Source of the DNA: Cypionkella sp.
GTDB lineage: Bacteria; Pseudomonadota; Alphaproteobacteria; Rhodobacterales; Rhodobacteraceae
DNA: 64,000 nucleotides
Assembly: GCF_030652235.1 (NCBI RefSeq)
Contig: NZ_JAUSBA010000003.1
Location: forward strand, 1-64,000
Reading direction: 5' to 3'
Shown: in pieces, positions 30,334 through 38,838 of the stretch
How the letters are laid out: every line of letters begins with the position of its first letter
Numbering within the stretch: position 1 is the stretch's first letter
The notes under the pieces: generated by a model
What the model was told of the DNA's origin: nothing
What the model saw: the letters and a program-made list of their open reading frames with translations, nothing else
The model's database searches: none
Made by a program: the position numbers and the translations under genes

Positions 30334-31081
30334 ACCGGCATGGCCTGCAGGTGTGGCGCGCCAGGTTCTGCCAACGGTTGACAGCACCAATGCTTATGCC
30401 TTGCGTATGGCCCCGGAAACACCGGGGCCAGCGTGGTTTTTGGGCCTAGAGCAAACCGCAGGTCGCGGCAGGCGGGCGCGACCTTGGGCCTCGCCACGCG
30501 GTAATTTTTACGGCACGCTTTTGCTACACCCGGTTGAATCTCCCGACATCATCGCCCTGCGCAGCTTCGCCGCCAGTCTGGCCCTGCGCGATGCCTTTGT
30601 CAGCCTGACTGGACTGCCCGCAGCCTTCGCGCTGAAATGGCCGAATGATGTGCTGCTCAATGGCGGCAAGGTTGCGGGGATTTTGCTGGAAAACACCGCT
30701 AATAAGCGGGGCGGCTTCGATCTGGCCATCGGCATCGGCGTCAATCTGATTGGCGCGCCCGATCCTGCGGCGCTGGAAACCGGCGCTACGATCCCAGTCA
30801 GCCTGCTGACTGAGACTGGTCTGCGCGTGACACCCGAGGCATTTCTAGACGCCCTCGCCCCAGCCTATGCCGAATGGGAAGCGAAATTCATCAACCAAGG
30901 CTTCGCCGCTTTGCGCCAAGAATGGCTGGCCCATGCCGCGCGCTTGGGCGATACCATCCGCGCCCGCACCGGCAGCCAGACCCGCGAGGGCGTGTTTGAA
31001 ACCATTGACGCCGCAGGCAATCTGATCCTGCGGATGTCATCCGGCCCTGTCGCAATCCCTGCGGCAGAGGTGTTTTTCTAA
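30323..31081 (+). CDS. birA: biotin--[acetyl-CoA-carboxylase] ligase
   Basis: Attaches biotin to the carboxyl carrier protein via biotinyl-AMP. Catalytic-domain motifs: [23 protein letters not shown] (biotin loop), [20 protein letters not shown] (Lys and Asp), GIGVNL. No N-terminal winged helix, so it is a class I ligase without repressor function. The start is uncertain: TTG overlapping nuoN keeps the WPAGVAR segment seen in relatives (252 residues); GTG at 30353 has a better ribosome site. nuoN-birA-coaX-rnj is a conserved alphaproteobacterial order. Confidence 0.9.
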   Translation: MSAKPAWPAGVARQVLPTVDSTNAYALRMAPETPGPAWFLGLEQTAGRGRRARPWASPRGNFYGTLLLHPVESPDIIALRSFAASLALRDAFVSLTGLPAAFALKWPNDVLLNGGKVAGILLENTANKRGGFDLAIGIGVNLIGAPDPAALETGATIPVSLLTETGLRVTPEAFLDALAPAYAEWEAKFINQGFAALRQEWLAHAARLGDTIRARTGSQTREGVFETIDAAGNLILRMSSGPVAIPAAEVFF

Positions 31082-31093
31082 AGCGGGGCCAAA

Positions 31094-31867
31094 ATGCTTC
31101 TCGCCATCGACTGCGGCAACACCAACACGGTTTTCTCGATCTGGAATGGCGAAAAGTTCATCGCCACTTGGCGCATCGCCACCGATCACAAACGCACGGC
31201 GGATGAGTATTTCGTCTGGCTCTCCAGCCTGTTGATGCTGACCAAAACTGATGCGCAGATCACCGAAGCCATCGTCAGCAGCACCGTGCCGCGCGTGGTG
31301 TTTAACCTGCGGGTGCTGTGCAGCCGCTATTTCGACTGTCGGCCGCTGGTGGTCGGCAAGCCGGAATGTAACCTGCCGGTGCCGCCTCGGGTGGATCAGG
31401 GCACGACTGTCGGCCCTGACCGTTTGGTCAATACGGTCGCTGGGTTTGATCGTCATGGCGGCAACTTGATTGTGGTCGATTTCGGCACCGCCACCACCTT
31501 TGATGTGGTGGATTTTGACGGCGCTTACGTTGGCGGTGTCATCGCCCCCGGCGTTAACCTTTCGCTTGAGGCGCTGCACATGGCTGCGGCCGCCTTGCCG
31601 CATATTGACATCGCCAAGCCCACAAAGGTGATTGGCACGAATACGGTGGCTTGTATGCAGTCGGGCGTGTATTGGGGCTACATTGGCTTGATCGAGGGCA
31701 TCGTCCGAGAAGTGCGCCGTGAGCGCGATCTTGGGATGAAAGTAATTGCCACCGGCGGCCTGGCATCATTGTTTGCTCAGGGAACTGAGCTATTTCACAG
31801 GGTTGAGGACGATCTGACCATGCATGGCCTTGTCCTCATCAACAGCTACAACAAGGAAACGGCATGA
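31094..31867 (+). CDS. coaX: type III pantothenate kinase
   Basis: 257-residue acetate/sugar-kinase-fold enzyme that phosphorylates pantothenate, first step of CoA synthesis. Phosphate loop DCGNTNTVFSIW at the N-terminus, pantothenate-binding GPDRLVN, and catalytic VDFGTATTFDVV are present; IATGGLASLF is near the C-terminus. Type III kinases are not inhibited by CoA. Overlaps rnj by four bases. Confidence 0.95.
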   Translation: MLLAIDCGNTNTVFSIWNGEKFIATWRIATDHKRTADEYFVWLSSLLMLTKTDAQITEAIVSSTVPRVVFNLRVLCSRYFDCRPLVVGKPECNLPVPPRVDQGTTVGPDRLVNTVAGFDRHGGNLIVVDFGTATTFDVVDFDGAYVGGVIAPGVNLSLEALHMAAAALPHIDIAKPTKVIGTNTVACMQSGVYWGYIGLIEGIVREVRRERDLGMKVIATGGLASLFAQGTELFHRVEDDLTMHGLVLINSYNKETA

Positions 31868-33540
31868 GCGGTGAGCGGCTGATCTATCTACCATTGGGCG
31901 GGGCCGGCGAAATCGGCATGAACGCTTATGTTTACGGCTATGGCCCAAAGGGGCGTGAGCGACTGATTTTGGTCGATCTCGGCGTGGCTTTCTCGGATAT
32001 GGATACCTCGCCGGGCGTCGATCTGATCATGCCGGATATCTCGTGGCTGGCCGACAAGCTTGACCGGCTTGAGGCGATTTTCATCACCCACGCGCATGAA
32101 GACCATATCGGCGCTTTGGCGCATCTGTGGCCGTCGTTGCGCAAACCGATCTATGCGCGGAAATTTACCGCCACCATCGGCCGGCTGAAGTTCGAAGAAT
32201 ACGGCTTGCCGAAAGACGCGATCACCACGGTTGAATCGCGCCCGCATACGGTAGAGGCGGGCCCGTTCAAGGTGCAGTTCGTGCCTGTTGCCCACTCGAT
32301 TCCAGAATCCGGGGGCTTGGTGATCGACACGCCTGCGGGGCGGATTTTCCACTCTGGCGATTTCAAACGCGATGCCACGCCGATTGTCGGCGAAGGCTGG
32401 GACGATGCGGTGATGGAGGCGATTGCGGCTGAACGCCCGATCAAGGCGCTGATGTGCGATTCCACAAACGTGTTCTCGCTGCACGCAGGCCGCTCGGAAA
32501 GCACGTTGAAAGCCCCGATTGCCGAGCTGATCAAATCGGCAGGCGGCATGGTTGTGGCGACGACGTTTGCCTCGAACGTGGCGCGTCTTAAGACTTTGGC
32601 TGAAGCTGGCCGGATGGCCGATCGCTCGGTCTGCCTGTTGGGCCGTGCGATGAAGCGGATGGTGTCAGCGGCGGAAGAATCCGGTGTGCTGAAAGACTTT
32701 CCGCCGGTGATCACGCCGGAACAAGCGCTGGAAGTGCCGCGTAAGAACCTGATGCTGATCGTGACGGGTTCGCAGGGCGAACGTCGTGCAGCCTCGGCGC
32801 AACTGTCGCGCGGCAAATATCTGGGGCTTGAGCTGAAAGAGGGCGATACGTTCTTGTTCTCCTCAAAGATCATCCCCGGCAACGAACGTGGCGTCTATGC
32901 GATTGTGAATGCGCTTTCAGAAAAAGGCGTTGATATCGTCGATGATAACAACGGGCTCTATCACGTCTCGGGCCACGCCAACCGCCCGGACCTAGAGCAT
33001 GTGCACCGCTTGTTCCTGCCTGATATGCTGATCCCAATGCACGGCGAACACCGCCATTTGCGCGAACATGCCCGGATCGGGCTTGAGGCTGGCATTGCCT
33101 CGGCGGTGGTCACCAATGGCATGATGATGGACATCACCGGCGATGTGCCGAAACTGGCCGAGCATATCGAGGCGGGGCGGACCTATCTCGACGGTTCGGG
33201 GCTGATCGGGGCGTTGGACGGCGTTGTGCGCAATCGTATCCGCATGGCGTTGAATGGTCTCGCGATGGTGACGGTGATCATGGACGAGCAGGATCAACCC
33301 TTGGGTGAGGCTTGGGTCGAGCTGATGGGCTTGCCGGAAACCGGTAAAGGCGGGCGGAATTTGGCGGAAACGCTGGAAACCGAACTGACCGAATTCCTTG
33401 ATGGCGCAGGCCGCAAGCTGCTGTCGAACGATGACAAGATGGACGAGGCCTTGCGGAAGATCGTGCGGCAGGTGTCGATGGAAGAAATTGGCAAAAAGCC
33501 GGAAGTGATCGTGGTTGTCAGCCGTCTCGCCGCTGAATAG
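31864..33540 (+). CDS. rnj: ribonuclease J
   Basis: 558-residue metallo-beta-lactamase/beta-CASP nuclease for rRNA and mRNA processing, with 5'-exonuclease activity in alphaproteobacteria. Zn motif HAHEDHIGAL near residue 78, HSGDFKRD, the beta-CASP domain, and FLPDMLIPMHGEHRHLREHA with later His ligands; a C-terminal domain follows. Start is the ATG overlapping coaX. A strong bidirectional terminator follows. Confidence 0.95.
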   Translation: MSGERLIYLPLGGAGEIGMNAYVYGYGPKGRERLILVDLGVAFSDMDTSPGVDLIMPDISWLADKLDRLEAIFITHAHEDHIGALAHLWPSLRKPIYARKFTATIGRLKFEEYGLPKDAITTVESRPHTVEAGPFKVQFVPVAHSIPESGGLVIDTPAGRIFHSGDFKRDATPIVGEGWDDAVMEAIAAERPIKALMCDSTNVFSLHAGRSESTLKAPIAELIKSAGGMVVATTFASNVARLKTLAEAGRMADRSVCLLGRAMKRMVSAAEESGVLKDFPPVITPEQALEVPRKNLMLIVTGSQGERRAASAQLSRGKYLGLELKEGDTFLFSSKIIPGNERGVYAIVNALSEKGVDIVDDNNGLYHVSGHANRPDLEHVHRLFLPDMLIPMHGEHRHLREHARIGLEAGIASAVVTNGMMMDITGDVPKLAEHIEAGRTYLDGSGLIGALDGVVRNRIRMALNGLAMVTVIMDEQDQPLGEAWVELMGLPETGKGGRNLAETLETELTEFLDGAGRKLLSNDDKMDEALRKIVRQVSMEEIGKKPEVIVVVSRLAAE

Positions 33541-33560
33541 GCTAGTAAGACGTTGAAATG

Positions 33561-33591
33561 CAAAGGGCCTCGCAGATTGCGAGGCCCTTTG
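33561..33591. terminator. bidirectional terminator between rnj and the helicase gene
   Basis: Perfect 13-bp stem CAAAGGGCCTCGC / GCGAGGCCCTTTG around the loop AGATT, with A and T runs at its base on the two strands. It lies between two convergent genes (rnj and the DEAD-box helicase) and can end both transcripts. Confidence 0.9.
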
Positions 33592-33608
33592 TCATACTGG
33601 GGAAGGCT

Positions 33609-35285
33609 TTAGCCCTCAGAGCCGGTCGCCGGAGCATCTTCGGGTTCATCGGCGGTACTTGTGGTGATCGCAAAGCTACGCAGAAGGAAATCGGGCATAT
33701 GATCCCCCATGCCAACCACGCGCTCGCCGTTGTCACGGCCGCCGCGATAGTCGCGACGGTCATCGCGGCGCGGTTCATTACGGATATCGGCGCGGGGCTC
33801 CGCGCGATGCTCATGGCGTTGATCGCCGCGACCGTCCGAAGAACGCCCCTCAGCAGAACGACCCTCGGTGCGCTGCTCGCCACGTGGCTCAGAACGCCGA
33901 TCATCGTCACGACGCGGACGCTCGGAACGCCCTGATTGTTCGGCGCGGGCAGGTTGTTCAACACGCGGCTGCTCTGCCGCCACTTCAACAAAGGGTGCGG
34001 CCACAACCACGGCTTCGACCGGTTTTTCCTCACGCGGGCCACGCTCGCGCGGACCACGACCGCCACGGCTGCGCGACGATGTGGAAGACCGATCTTCACG
34101 GGCACGCTCTGGCACATCCGACGCGCCTTCCAGCGCACCTTCTGGCACTTCGCCGCGTGGGATCGGCTGTTTCACCAGCGCTTCAATCGCGTTGATGTAT
34201 TTGTCATCCGACGGCACCGCGATCGAATAGGCCTTGCCCAATCGCCCAGCCCGACCGGTGCGGCCAATGCGGTGCACGTAATCTTCCGGATGCGACGGCA
34301 CGTCGAAGTTGAACACATGGCTGACGGCGGGAATATCAAGCCCGCGTGCCGCCACATCTGACGCCACCAACAAATGCACCGAGCCATCGCGGAAGCCGTC
34401 CAGCGTCTTGGTGCGCACCGATTGATCGAGATCACCATGGATCGGCGAGGCATTAAAGCCATGCTGTTTCAAAGACTTGGACACCACATCGACATCCATC
34501 TTGCGATTGCAGAAGATGATCGCGTTGGTGCAAGTCTCGCCCTCGGCCTTGATCAGCGCCCGCAAAACGGCGCGCTTTTCGGCGAAAGATTTGTCTTTGC
34601 GCGAGGGCGTGAACTGGATCAGTTTTTGCTCAATCGTCAGCGAAGCCGTGGCTTGGCGCGCGACTTCGATCTTGACCGCATTCGACAGGAAGGTATTGGT
34701 GATCCGCTCAATTTCCGGCGCCATTGTGGCCGAATAGAAGAACGTTTGCCGGGTAAACGGGGTCAGGCTGAAGATGCGCTCGATATCTGGGATGAAACCC
34801 ATATCCAGCATCCGGTCGGCCTCATCCACCACCATGATCTGCACGCCGGTCAGCAACAATTTGCCGCGCTCGTGGTGATCCAAAAGGCGACCGGGGGTGG
34901 CGATCAGCACATCAACGCCACGGTCGATCAGCTTGTCTTGTTCGCCAAACGACACGCCACCGATCAGCAGGGCTTTGGTCAGCTTGGTGTATTTGGCATA
35001 AGTTTCAAAGTTTTCCGCCACTTGCGCTGCCAATTCGCGCGTTGGGCACAGCACCAAGGAACGCGGCATCCGGGCCTTGGCGCGGCCTTGACCCAGCAAC
35101 GTGACCATCGGCAGCACGAAGCTGGCGGTCTTGCCGGTGCCGGTCTGGGCGATGCCCAGCACGTCTTTGCCAGCCAACGCATGCGGGATGGCTTGGGCTT
35201 GGATCGGGGTGGGGGTTTCGTAGCCGGCTTCCGCCACGGCTTTGAGCACGCGGGGGTCCAGCGCGAGATCTGAGAATTTGGTCAT
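33609..35285 (-). CDS. DEAD-box RNA helicase (RhlE-like)
   Basis: 558 residues. All helicase motifs are visible: Q-motif region TPTPIQAQAIPHAL, I AQTGTGKT, Ia PTRELAAQV, Ib TPGRLLD, II DEAD, III SAT, V ARGLDIPAV, VI HRIGRTGRAGR. The last ~180 residues are an Arg/Glu/Asp-rich disordered tail with many RSE, RGE and RRDD repeats, typical for RNA-binding tails in this group. Unwinds RNA in ribosome assembly or decay, often cold-induced. Its leader contains stable hairpins. Confidence 0.93.
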   Translation of the reverse strand: MTKFSDLALDPRVLKAVAEAGYETPTPIQAQAIPHALAGKDVLGIAQTGTGKTASFVLPMVTLLGQGRAKARMPRSLVLCPTRELAAQVAENFETYAKYTKLTKALLIGGVSFGEQDKLIDRGVDVLIATPGRLLDHHERGKLLLTGVQIMVVDEADRMLDMGFIPDIERIFSLTPFTRQTFFYSATMAPEIERITNTFLSNAVKIEVARQATASLTIEQKLIQFTPSRKDKSFAEKRAVLRALIKAEGETCTNAIIFCNRKMDVDVVSKSLKQHGFNASPIHGDLDQSVRTKTLDGFRDGSVHLLVASDVAARGLDIPAVSHVFNFDVPSHPEDYVHRIGRTGRAGRLGKAYSIAVPSDDKYINAIEALVKQPIPRGEVPEGALEGASDVPERAREDRSSTSSRSRGGRGPRERGPREEKPVEAVVVAAPFVEVAAEQPRVEQPARAEQSGRSERPRRDDDRRSEPRGEQRTEGRSAEGRSSDGRGDQRHEHRAEPRADIRNEPRRDDRRDYRGGRDNGERVVGMGDHMPDFLLRSFAITTSTADEPEDAPATGSEG

Positions 35286-35298
35286 CTGCGTCCTAATT

Positions 35299-35403
35299 AT
35301 GCGGGTTCGGCCCGCATGAAATGAAGGGACGCTGCTTTTCCGGGCGCCCCGGCGTCTGGGCGCTACGGCCCTTCCGCGCGAATATCGGATTTCGCGCGGA
35401 AGG
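35299..35403 (-). promoter_or_regulatory. structured leader of the helicase gene
   Basis: Three inverted repeats lie upstream of the helicase start: a 7-bp stem ATGCGGG/CCCGCAT with loop TTCGG (35299-35317), a GC-rich GCGCCC/GGGCGC pair near 35344-35362, and a perfect 13-bp stem (35370-35382 with 35391-35403, CCTTCCGCGCGAA). They would fold in the 5' leader. Such leaders often auto-regulate cold-shock helicases; here that is inference. Confidence 0.55.
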
Positions 35404-35414
35404 TCAAGGATTGT

Positions 35415-35448
35415 GGCTAAAACGGCAGTTTACCAAGCCGTTTTAGCC
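35415..35448 (-). terminator. hairpin overlapping the aldehyde dehydrogenase stop codon
   Basis: Perfect 12-bp inverted repeat GGCTAAAACGGC / GCCGTTTTAGCC with a 10-base loop. It includes the stop codon of the dehydrogenase (35443-35445). No long U tract follows, so it may end or stabilise the transcript instead of being a classical terminator. Confidence 0.55.
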
Positions 35449-36951
35449 GATATCAAAGCTGACGCCCTGCGCCAAAGGCAGCGTCGTGCCATAGTTAATG
35501 GTGTTGGTGGCACGCCGCATATAGGCTTGCCACGCATCCGAGCCACTTTCACGCCCGCCGCCGGTTTCCTTTTCACCGCCAAACGCGCCGCCGATTTCGG
35601 CACCCGAGGGGCCGATGTTGACATTGGCAATGCCACAATCGGAACCACGGGCGCAAAGAAAAGCCTCTGCTTCGCGCAAATCATTGGTAAAGATCGATGA
35701 CGACAGGCCTTGCGGCACTTCATTATGTTTCTCAAGAACATCGTCGAAGTCCTTGTAACGCATGACATAAAGAATCGGCGCAAAGGTTTCATGCACCACA
35801 GGGCCAACCTGTGCAGGCATCTCAACCAAGGCCGGATGCGCGTAAGCGCCGCCCAGACCTGTCACGGGTTCGCCGCCATGCACAGTGCCACCCGCAGCAC
35901 GGGCCTCTACCAGCGCCTTTTCCATGCCTTCAGCCGCGCCTTCGTCGATCAGTGGGCCGATCAGCACGCCGGTTTCCAACGGGTTGCCAACCTTAACGCT
36001 GGCATAGGCGGCTTTCAGGCGCGGCAGGAAAGCGTCGTAGATGCTGTCATGCAGGAACAGGCGGCGCAGGGTGGTGCAGCGCTGGCCCGCGGTGCCCATC
36101 GCGGAAAACGCAATGCCGCGCAGGGTCAGGTCGAGATCGGCGGACGGTGTGACAATGGCCGCATTGTTGCCGCCGAGTTCCAGCAGAGAGCGGCCAAAGC
36201 GGGCAGCAACTTTCGGGCCAACCTCGCGGCCCATCCGGGTCGAACCGGTGGCGGAAACCAGCGCAACCTTCGGGTTATCGACCAAAGCCTCACCCAAAGC
36301 GCGGCCACCGATCAGCAGGCTGGACAGGCCTTCGGGGGCGTGATGGCCTGCATCTGCGAAGCGTTTCAGGGCGCGTTCCAGCAGGGCGTGGGCGGCGAGG
36401 GCCGAGAGCGAGGCCTTTTCCGACGGTTTCCAAACCACCGCATTGCCGCAGACCAAAGCCAGCGCCGTATTCCACGACCACACCGCGACAGGGAAGTTGA
36501 AGGCCGAAATAACGCCAATGACACCAATGGGATGCCAAGTTTCCATCATGCGGTGGCTGGGGCGCTCGGACGCAATCGTATAGCCGTAAAGTTGCCGCGA
36601 CAGACCTACGGCGAAGTCGCAGATGTCGATCATCTCTTGCACTTCACCGAGGCCCTCGGACACCACCTTGCCGACCTCTATCGACACCAGACGGCCCAGA
36701 GCGGTCTTGTTGGCGCGCAACTCCTCCCCCAGCAGACGCACCAATTCGCCACGCTGCGGCGCGGGCACGTTGCGCCACTCACGATAGGCGCTATGGGCGG
36801 CTTGGATTGTGGCTTCGGCATCGGCGGCGGAATGTTCGGCGATGGGGCCAAGCGATTCGCCACTGATCGGGGTGCGGGTCGGCATCGGTCCTGCTTGTGG
36901 GGTGACGCCAAGCTGAGCCAGCAGGGTTTGCACTTCGGTATTCAGCGACAT
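35443..36951 (-). CDS. aldehyde dehydrogenase, ALDH7-like (aminoadipate-semialdehyde type)
   Basis: 502-residue NAD(P)-dependent aldehyde dehydrogenase. Catalytic Cys in GTAGQRCTTLRRL, general base Glu in LLELGGNN, NAD-binding GVISAFNFPVAVWSWN, SATGSTRMGREV, and the C-terminal ARGSDCGIANVNIGPSG and NYGTTLPLAQGVSFDIG typical for antiquitin/AmaB. Likely oxidises alpha-aminoadipate semialdehyde (piperideine-6-carboxylate) in lysine catabolism; the substrate is inferred from the family. The start with GAGG seven bases upstream is chosen. A dyad that could bind an Lrp-type regulator lies upstream. Confidence 0.88.
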   Translation of the reverse strand: MSLNTEVQTLLAQLGVTPQAGPMPTRTPISGESLGPIAEHSAADAEATIQAAHSAYREWRNVPAPQRGELVRLLGEELRANKTALGRLVSIEVGKVVSEGLGEVQEMIDICDFAVGLSRQLYGYTIASERPSHRMMETWHPIGVIGVISAFNFPVAVWSWNTALALVCGNAVVWKPSEKASLSALAAHALLERALKRFADAGHHAPEGLSSLLIGGRALGEALVDNPKVALVSATGSTRMGREVGPKVAARFGRSLLELGGNNAAIVTPSADLDLTLRGIAFSAMGTAGQRCTTLRRLFLHDSIYDAFLPRLKAAYASVKVGNPLETGVLIGPLIDEGAAEGMEKALVEARAAGGTVHGGEPVTGLGGAYAHPALVEMPAQVGPVVHETFAPILYVMRYKDFDDVLEKHNEVPQGLSSSIFTNDLREAEAFLCARGSDCGIANVNIGPSGAEIGGAFGGEKETGGGRESGSDAWQAYMRRATNTINYGTTLPLAQGVSFDIG

Positions 36952-37060
36952 CATGGCCTCATTTTGCAGGAATTTCATTCGCACTAAGCCGGGCTGGTCG
37001 AGCTGTGCAAGGGGGCGAGGAAGCAGGCGCGCGTACAATGCGTGCGCTATTCACTACATA

Positions 37061-37080
37061 TTGTTAGAATATTAGAGCAA
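37061..37080. promoter_or_regulatory. AT-rich dyad upstream of the ALDH gene (possible Lrp/AsnC site)
   Basis: TTGTTAGAATATTAGAGCAA is an imperfect palindrome centred on AATATT with TTG/CAA ends, 7 of 10 positions matching. It stands out in GC-rich surroundings about 110 bp before the dehydrogenase start. Lrp-type regulators often control lysine-catabolic ALDH genes, but no such regulator is in the window. Confidence 0.35.
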
Positions 37081-37178
37081 AATGTATGATGAAATCCTCC
37101 GGATCGCCCAAGGCGCCCGACGGAAAACAGCAATCTGCAAGGTTGAAAAATTTTGCCTGATAAGCGATGCATATAAAG

Positions 37179-37203
37179 GGGCTGCCCATATTTTGAGCAG
37201 CCC
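37179..37203 (-). terminator. hairpin after prfC
   Basis: Inverted repeat GGGCTGC / GCAGCCC with an 11-base loop immediately downstream of prfC, followed on the minus strand by CTTTAT. A weak intrinsic terminator. Confidence 0.5.
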
Positions 37204-37207
37204 ACAG

Positions 37208-38806
37208 CTAAACCATCATTTCCTTGGTCGCTGTCAGCTTCACTTCCGGATAATCGCGCTCGATCCGGTCGATGTCCCATTTCAATCGTGTCAGGAAGAC
37301 CGTGTCACCGTCGTTGTCCAAAGCGATATGGCCTTTGTTAACGTTGACGAATTTCTCCACCTCGGCTTTCGCGCCCGAAACCCAGCGGGCCGAGGTGAAT
37401 TGCGAAGCCTCAAACCGCACTGGCAGCGAGTATTCTTGCTCAATCCGGCTGGCCAGAACCTCAAACTGCAACGGCCCAACAACGCCGACGATAAAGCCCG
37501 AACCGATCATCGGTTTGAACACTTTCGCAGCCCCCTCTTCGGCGAATTGCATCAGGGCTTTTTCCAGATGCTTGGCCTTCATCGGATCACCCGCGCGCAC
37601 CACTTGCAGCAGTTCCGGCGCAAAGGATGGAATGCCGGTGAAGCGCAACGCCTCACCTTCGGTCAGTGCATCGCCAATCCGCAGTTGGCCGTGGTTCGGG
37701 ATGCCGATGATGTCGCCAGCCCAAGCCTCTTCAGCCAGTTCGCGGTCGGCGGCCAGAAACATCACCGGGTTGGCGATAGCCATTTGCTTTTTGCTACGCA
37801 CATGCAGCAGTTTCATGCCGCGTTGAAAATGCCCCGAGGCCACGCGCACAAACGCCACGCGGTCGCGGTGCTTGGGGTCCATATTGGCCTGAACCTTGAA
37901 CACGAAACCCGTAACCGTTTGTTCTTCCGGGTCTATCTGGCGCTCTTTGGCTTTTTGCGGCTGCGGTTCCGGGCCATATTCGCCCATCCCGTCCATCAAT
38001 TCCTTGACGCCAAACGAGTTGATCGCCGAGCCAAACCAGATCGGTGTCATCGAGCCGTTCAGGAAGGCGGCGCGGTCGAAGGCGGGCAGCAAAGCTTTTG
38101 CCATTTCAAGCTCTTCGCGCAGTTTCTTCAATTGCTCGGGTGCGATGTGATCGGCAAGTTTGGGGTCATCAAGGCCCGAGATTTGGATGGTTTCAGCGAC
38201 CTTGTTGCGGTCGGCGCGGTCCATGATTTCCAAGCGGTCGTGCAGCAGATCGTAGGCGCCAATAAAATCGCGGCCCATGCCGATGGGCCAAGAGGCGGGC
38301 GTCACATCAATTGCCAGATTCTCTTGTATTTCATCAATGATATCAAACGTATCGCGCGATTCCCGGTCCATTTTGTTACAGAAGGTCAGGATCGGCAGGT
38401 CGCGCATCCGGCAGACCTCGAACAGCTTTTGGGTCTGGCTTTCCACGCCTTTCGCGCCGTCAATCACCATGATTGCGGCATCCACGGCGGTCAAGGTGCG
38501 GTAGGTGTCTTCCGAGAAATCCGAGTGACCGGGGGTATCGACCAGATTGAAGCGATACTGACGGAAATCGAATGACATGGCAGAGGCCGAGACCGAAATC
38601 CCGCGCTCTTGTTCCATCTTCATGAAATCCGACCGCGTGCGCCGGGCCTCGCCCTTGGCCCGGACTTGGCCTGCCATCTGAATGGCACCCCCGAACAGCA
38701 GGAATTTTTCGGTCAATGTGGTTTTGCCAGCGTCGGGGTGCGAAATGATCGCAAAGGTCCGGCGGCGGGCGATTTCGGGCGGAAGGGGGGCGCGATTGTC
38801 AAGCAT
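37208..38806 (-). CDS. prfC: peptide chain release factor 3
   Basis: 532-residue translational GTPase that recycles RF1/RF2. G motifs: SHPDAGKTTL (G1), ERGISVSASAMSF (switch I region), DTPGHSDF (G3), NKMDRE (G4). Domain II and the RF3-specific C-terminal domain follow (VGPLQFEVLASRIEQEY). Full length. The Hint-domain gene lies upstream on the same strand, 32 bases away. Confidence 0.96.
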   Translation of the reverse strand: MLDNRAPLPPEIARRRTFAIISHPDAGKTTLTEKFLLFGGAIQMAGQVRAKGEARRTRSDFMKMEQERGISVSASAMSFDFRQYRFNLVDTPGHSDFSEDTYRTLTAVDAAIMVIDGAKGVESQTQKLFEVCRMRDLPILTFCNKMDRESRDTFDIIDEIQENLAIDVTPASWPIGMGRDFIGAYDLLHDRLEIMDRADRNKVAETIQISGLDDPKLADHIAPEQLKKLREELEMAKALLPAFDRAAFLNGSMTPIWFGSAINSFGVKELMDGMGEYGPEPQPQKAKERQIDPEEQTVTGFVFKVQANMDPKHRDRVAFVRVASGHFQRGMKLLHVRSKKQMAIANPVMFLAADRELAEEAWAGDIIGIPNHGQLRIGDALTEGEALRFTGIPSFAPELLQVVRAGDPMKAKHLEKALMQFAEEGAAKVFKPMIGSGFIVGVVGPLQFEVLASRIEQEYSLPVRFEASQFTSARWVSGAKAEVEKFVNVNKGHIALDNDGDTVFLTRLKWDIDRIERDYPEVKLTATKEMMV

Positions 38807-38838
38807 GGCAGGGCTTTAGCCGAAAGCGGCGATGGCGT

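Noticed and set aside
37082-38575. 497-codon plus-strand frame opposite prfC
   Set aside because: Antisense to a conserved full-length prfC; no homology.
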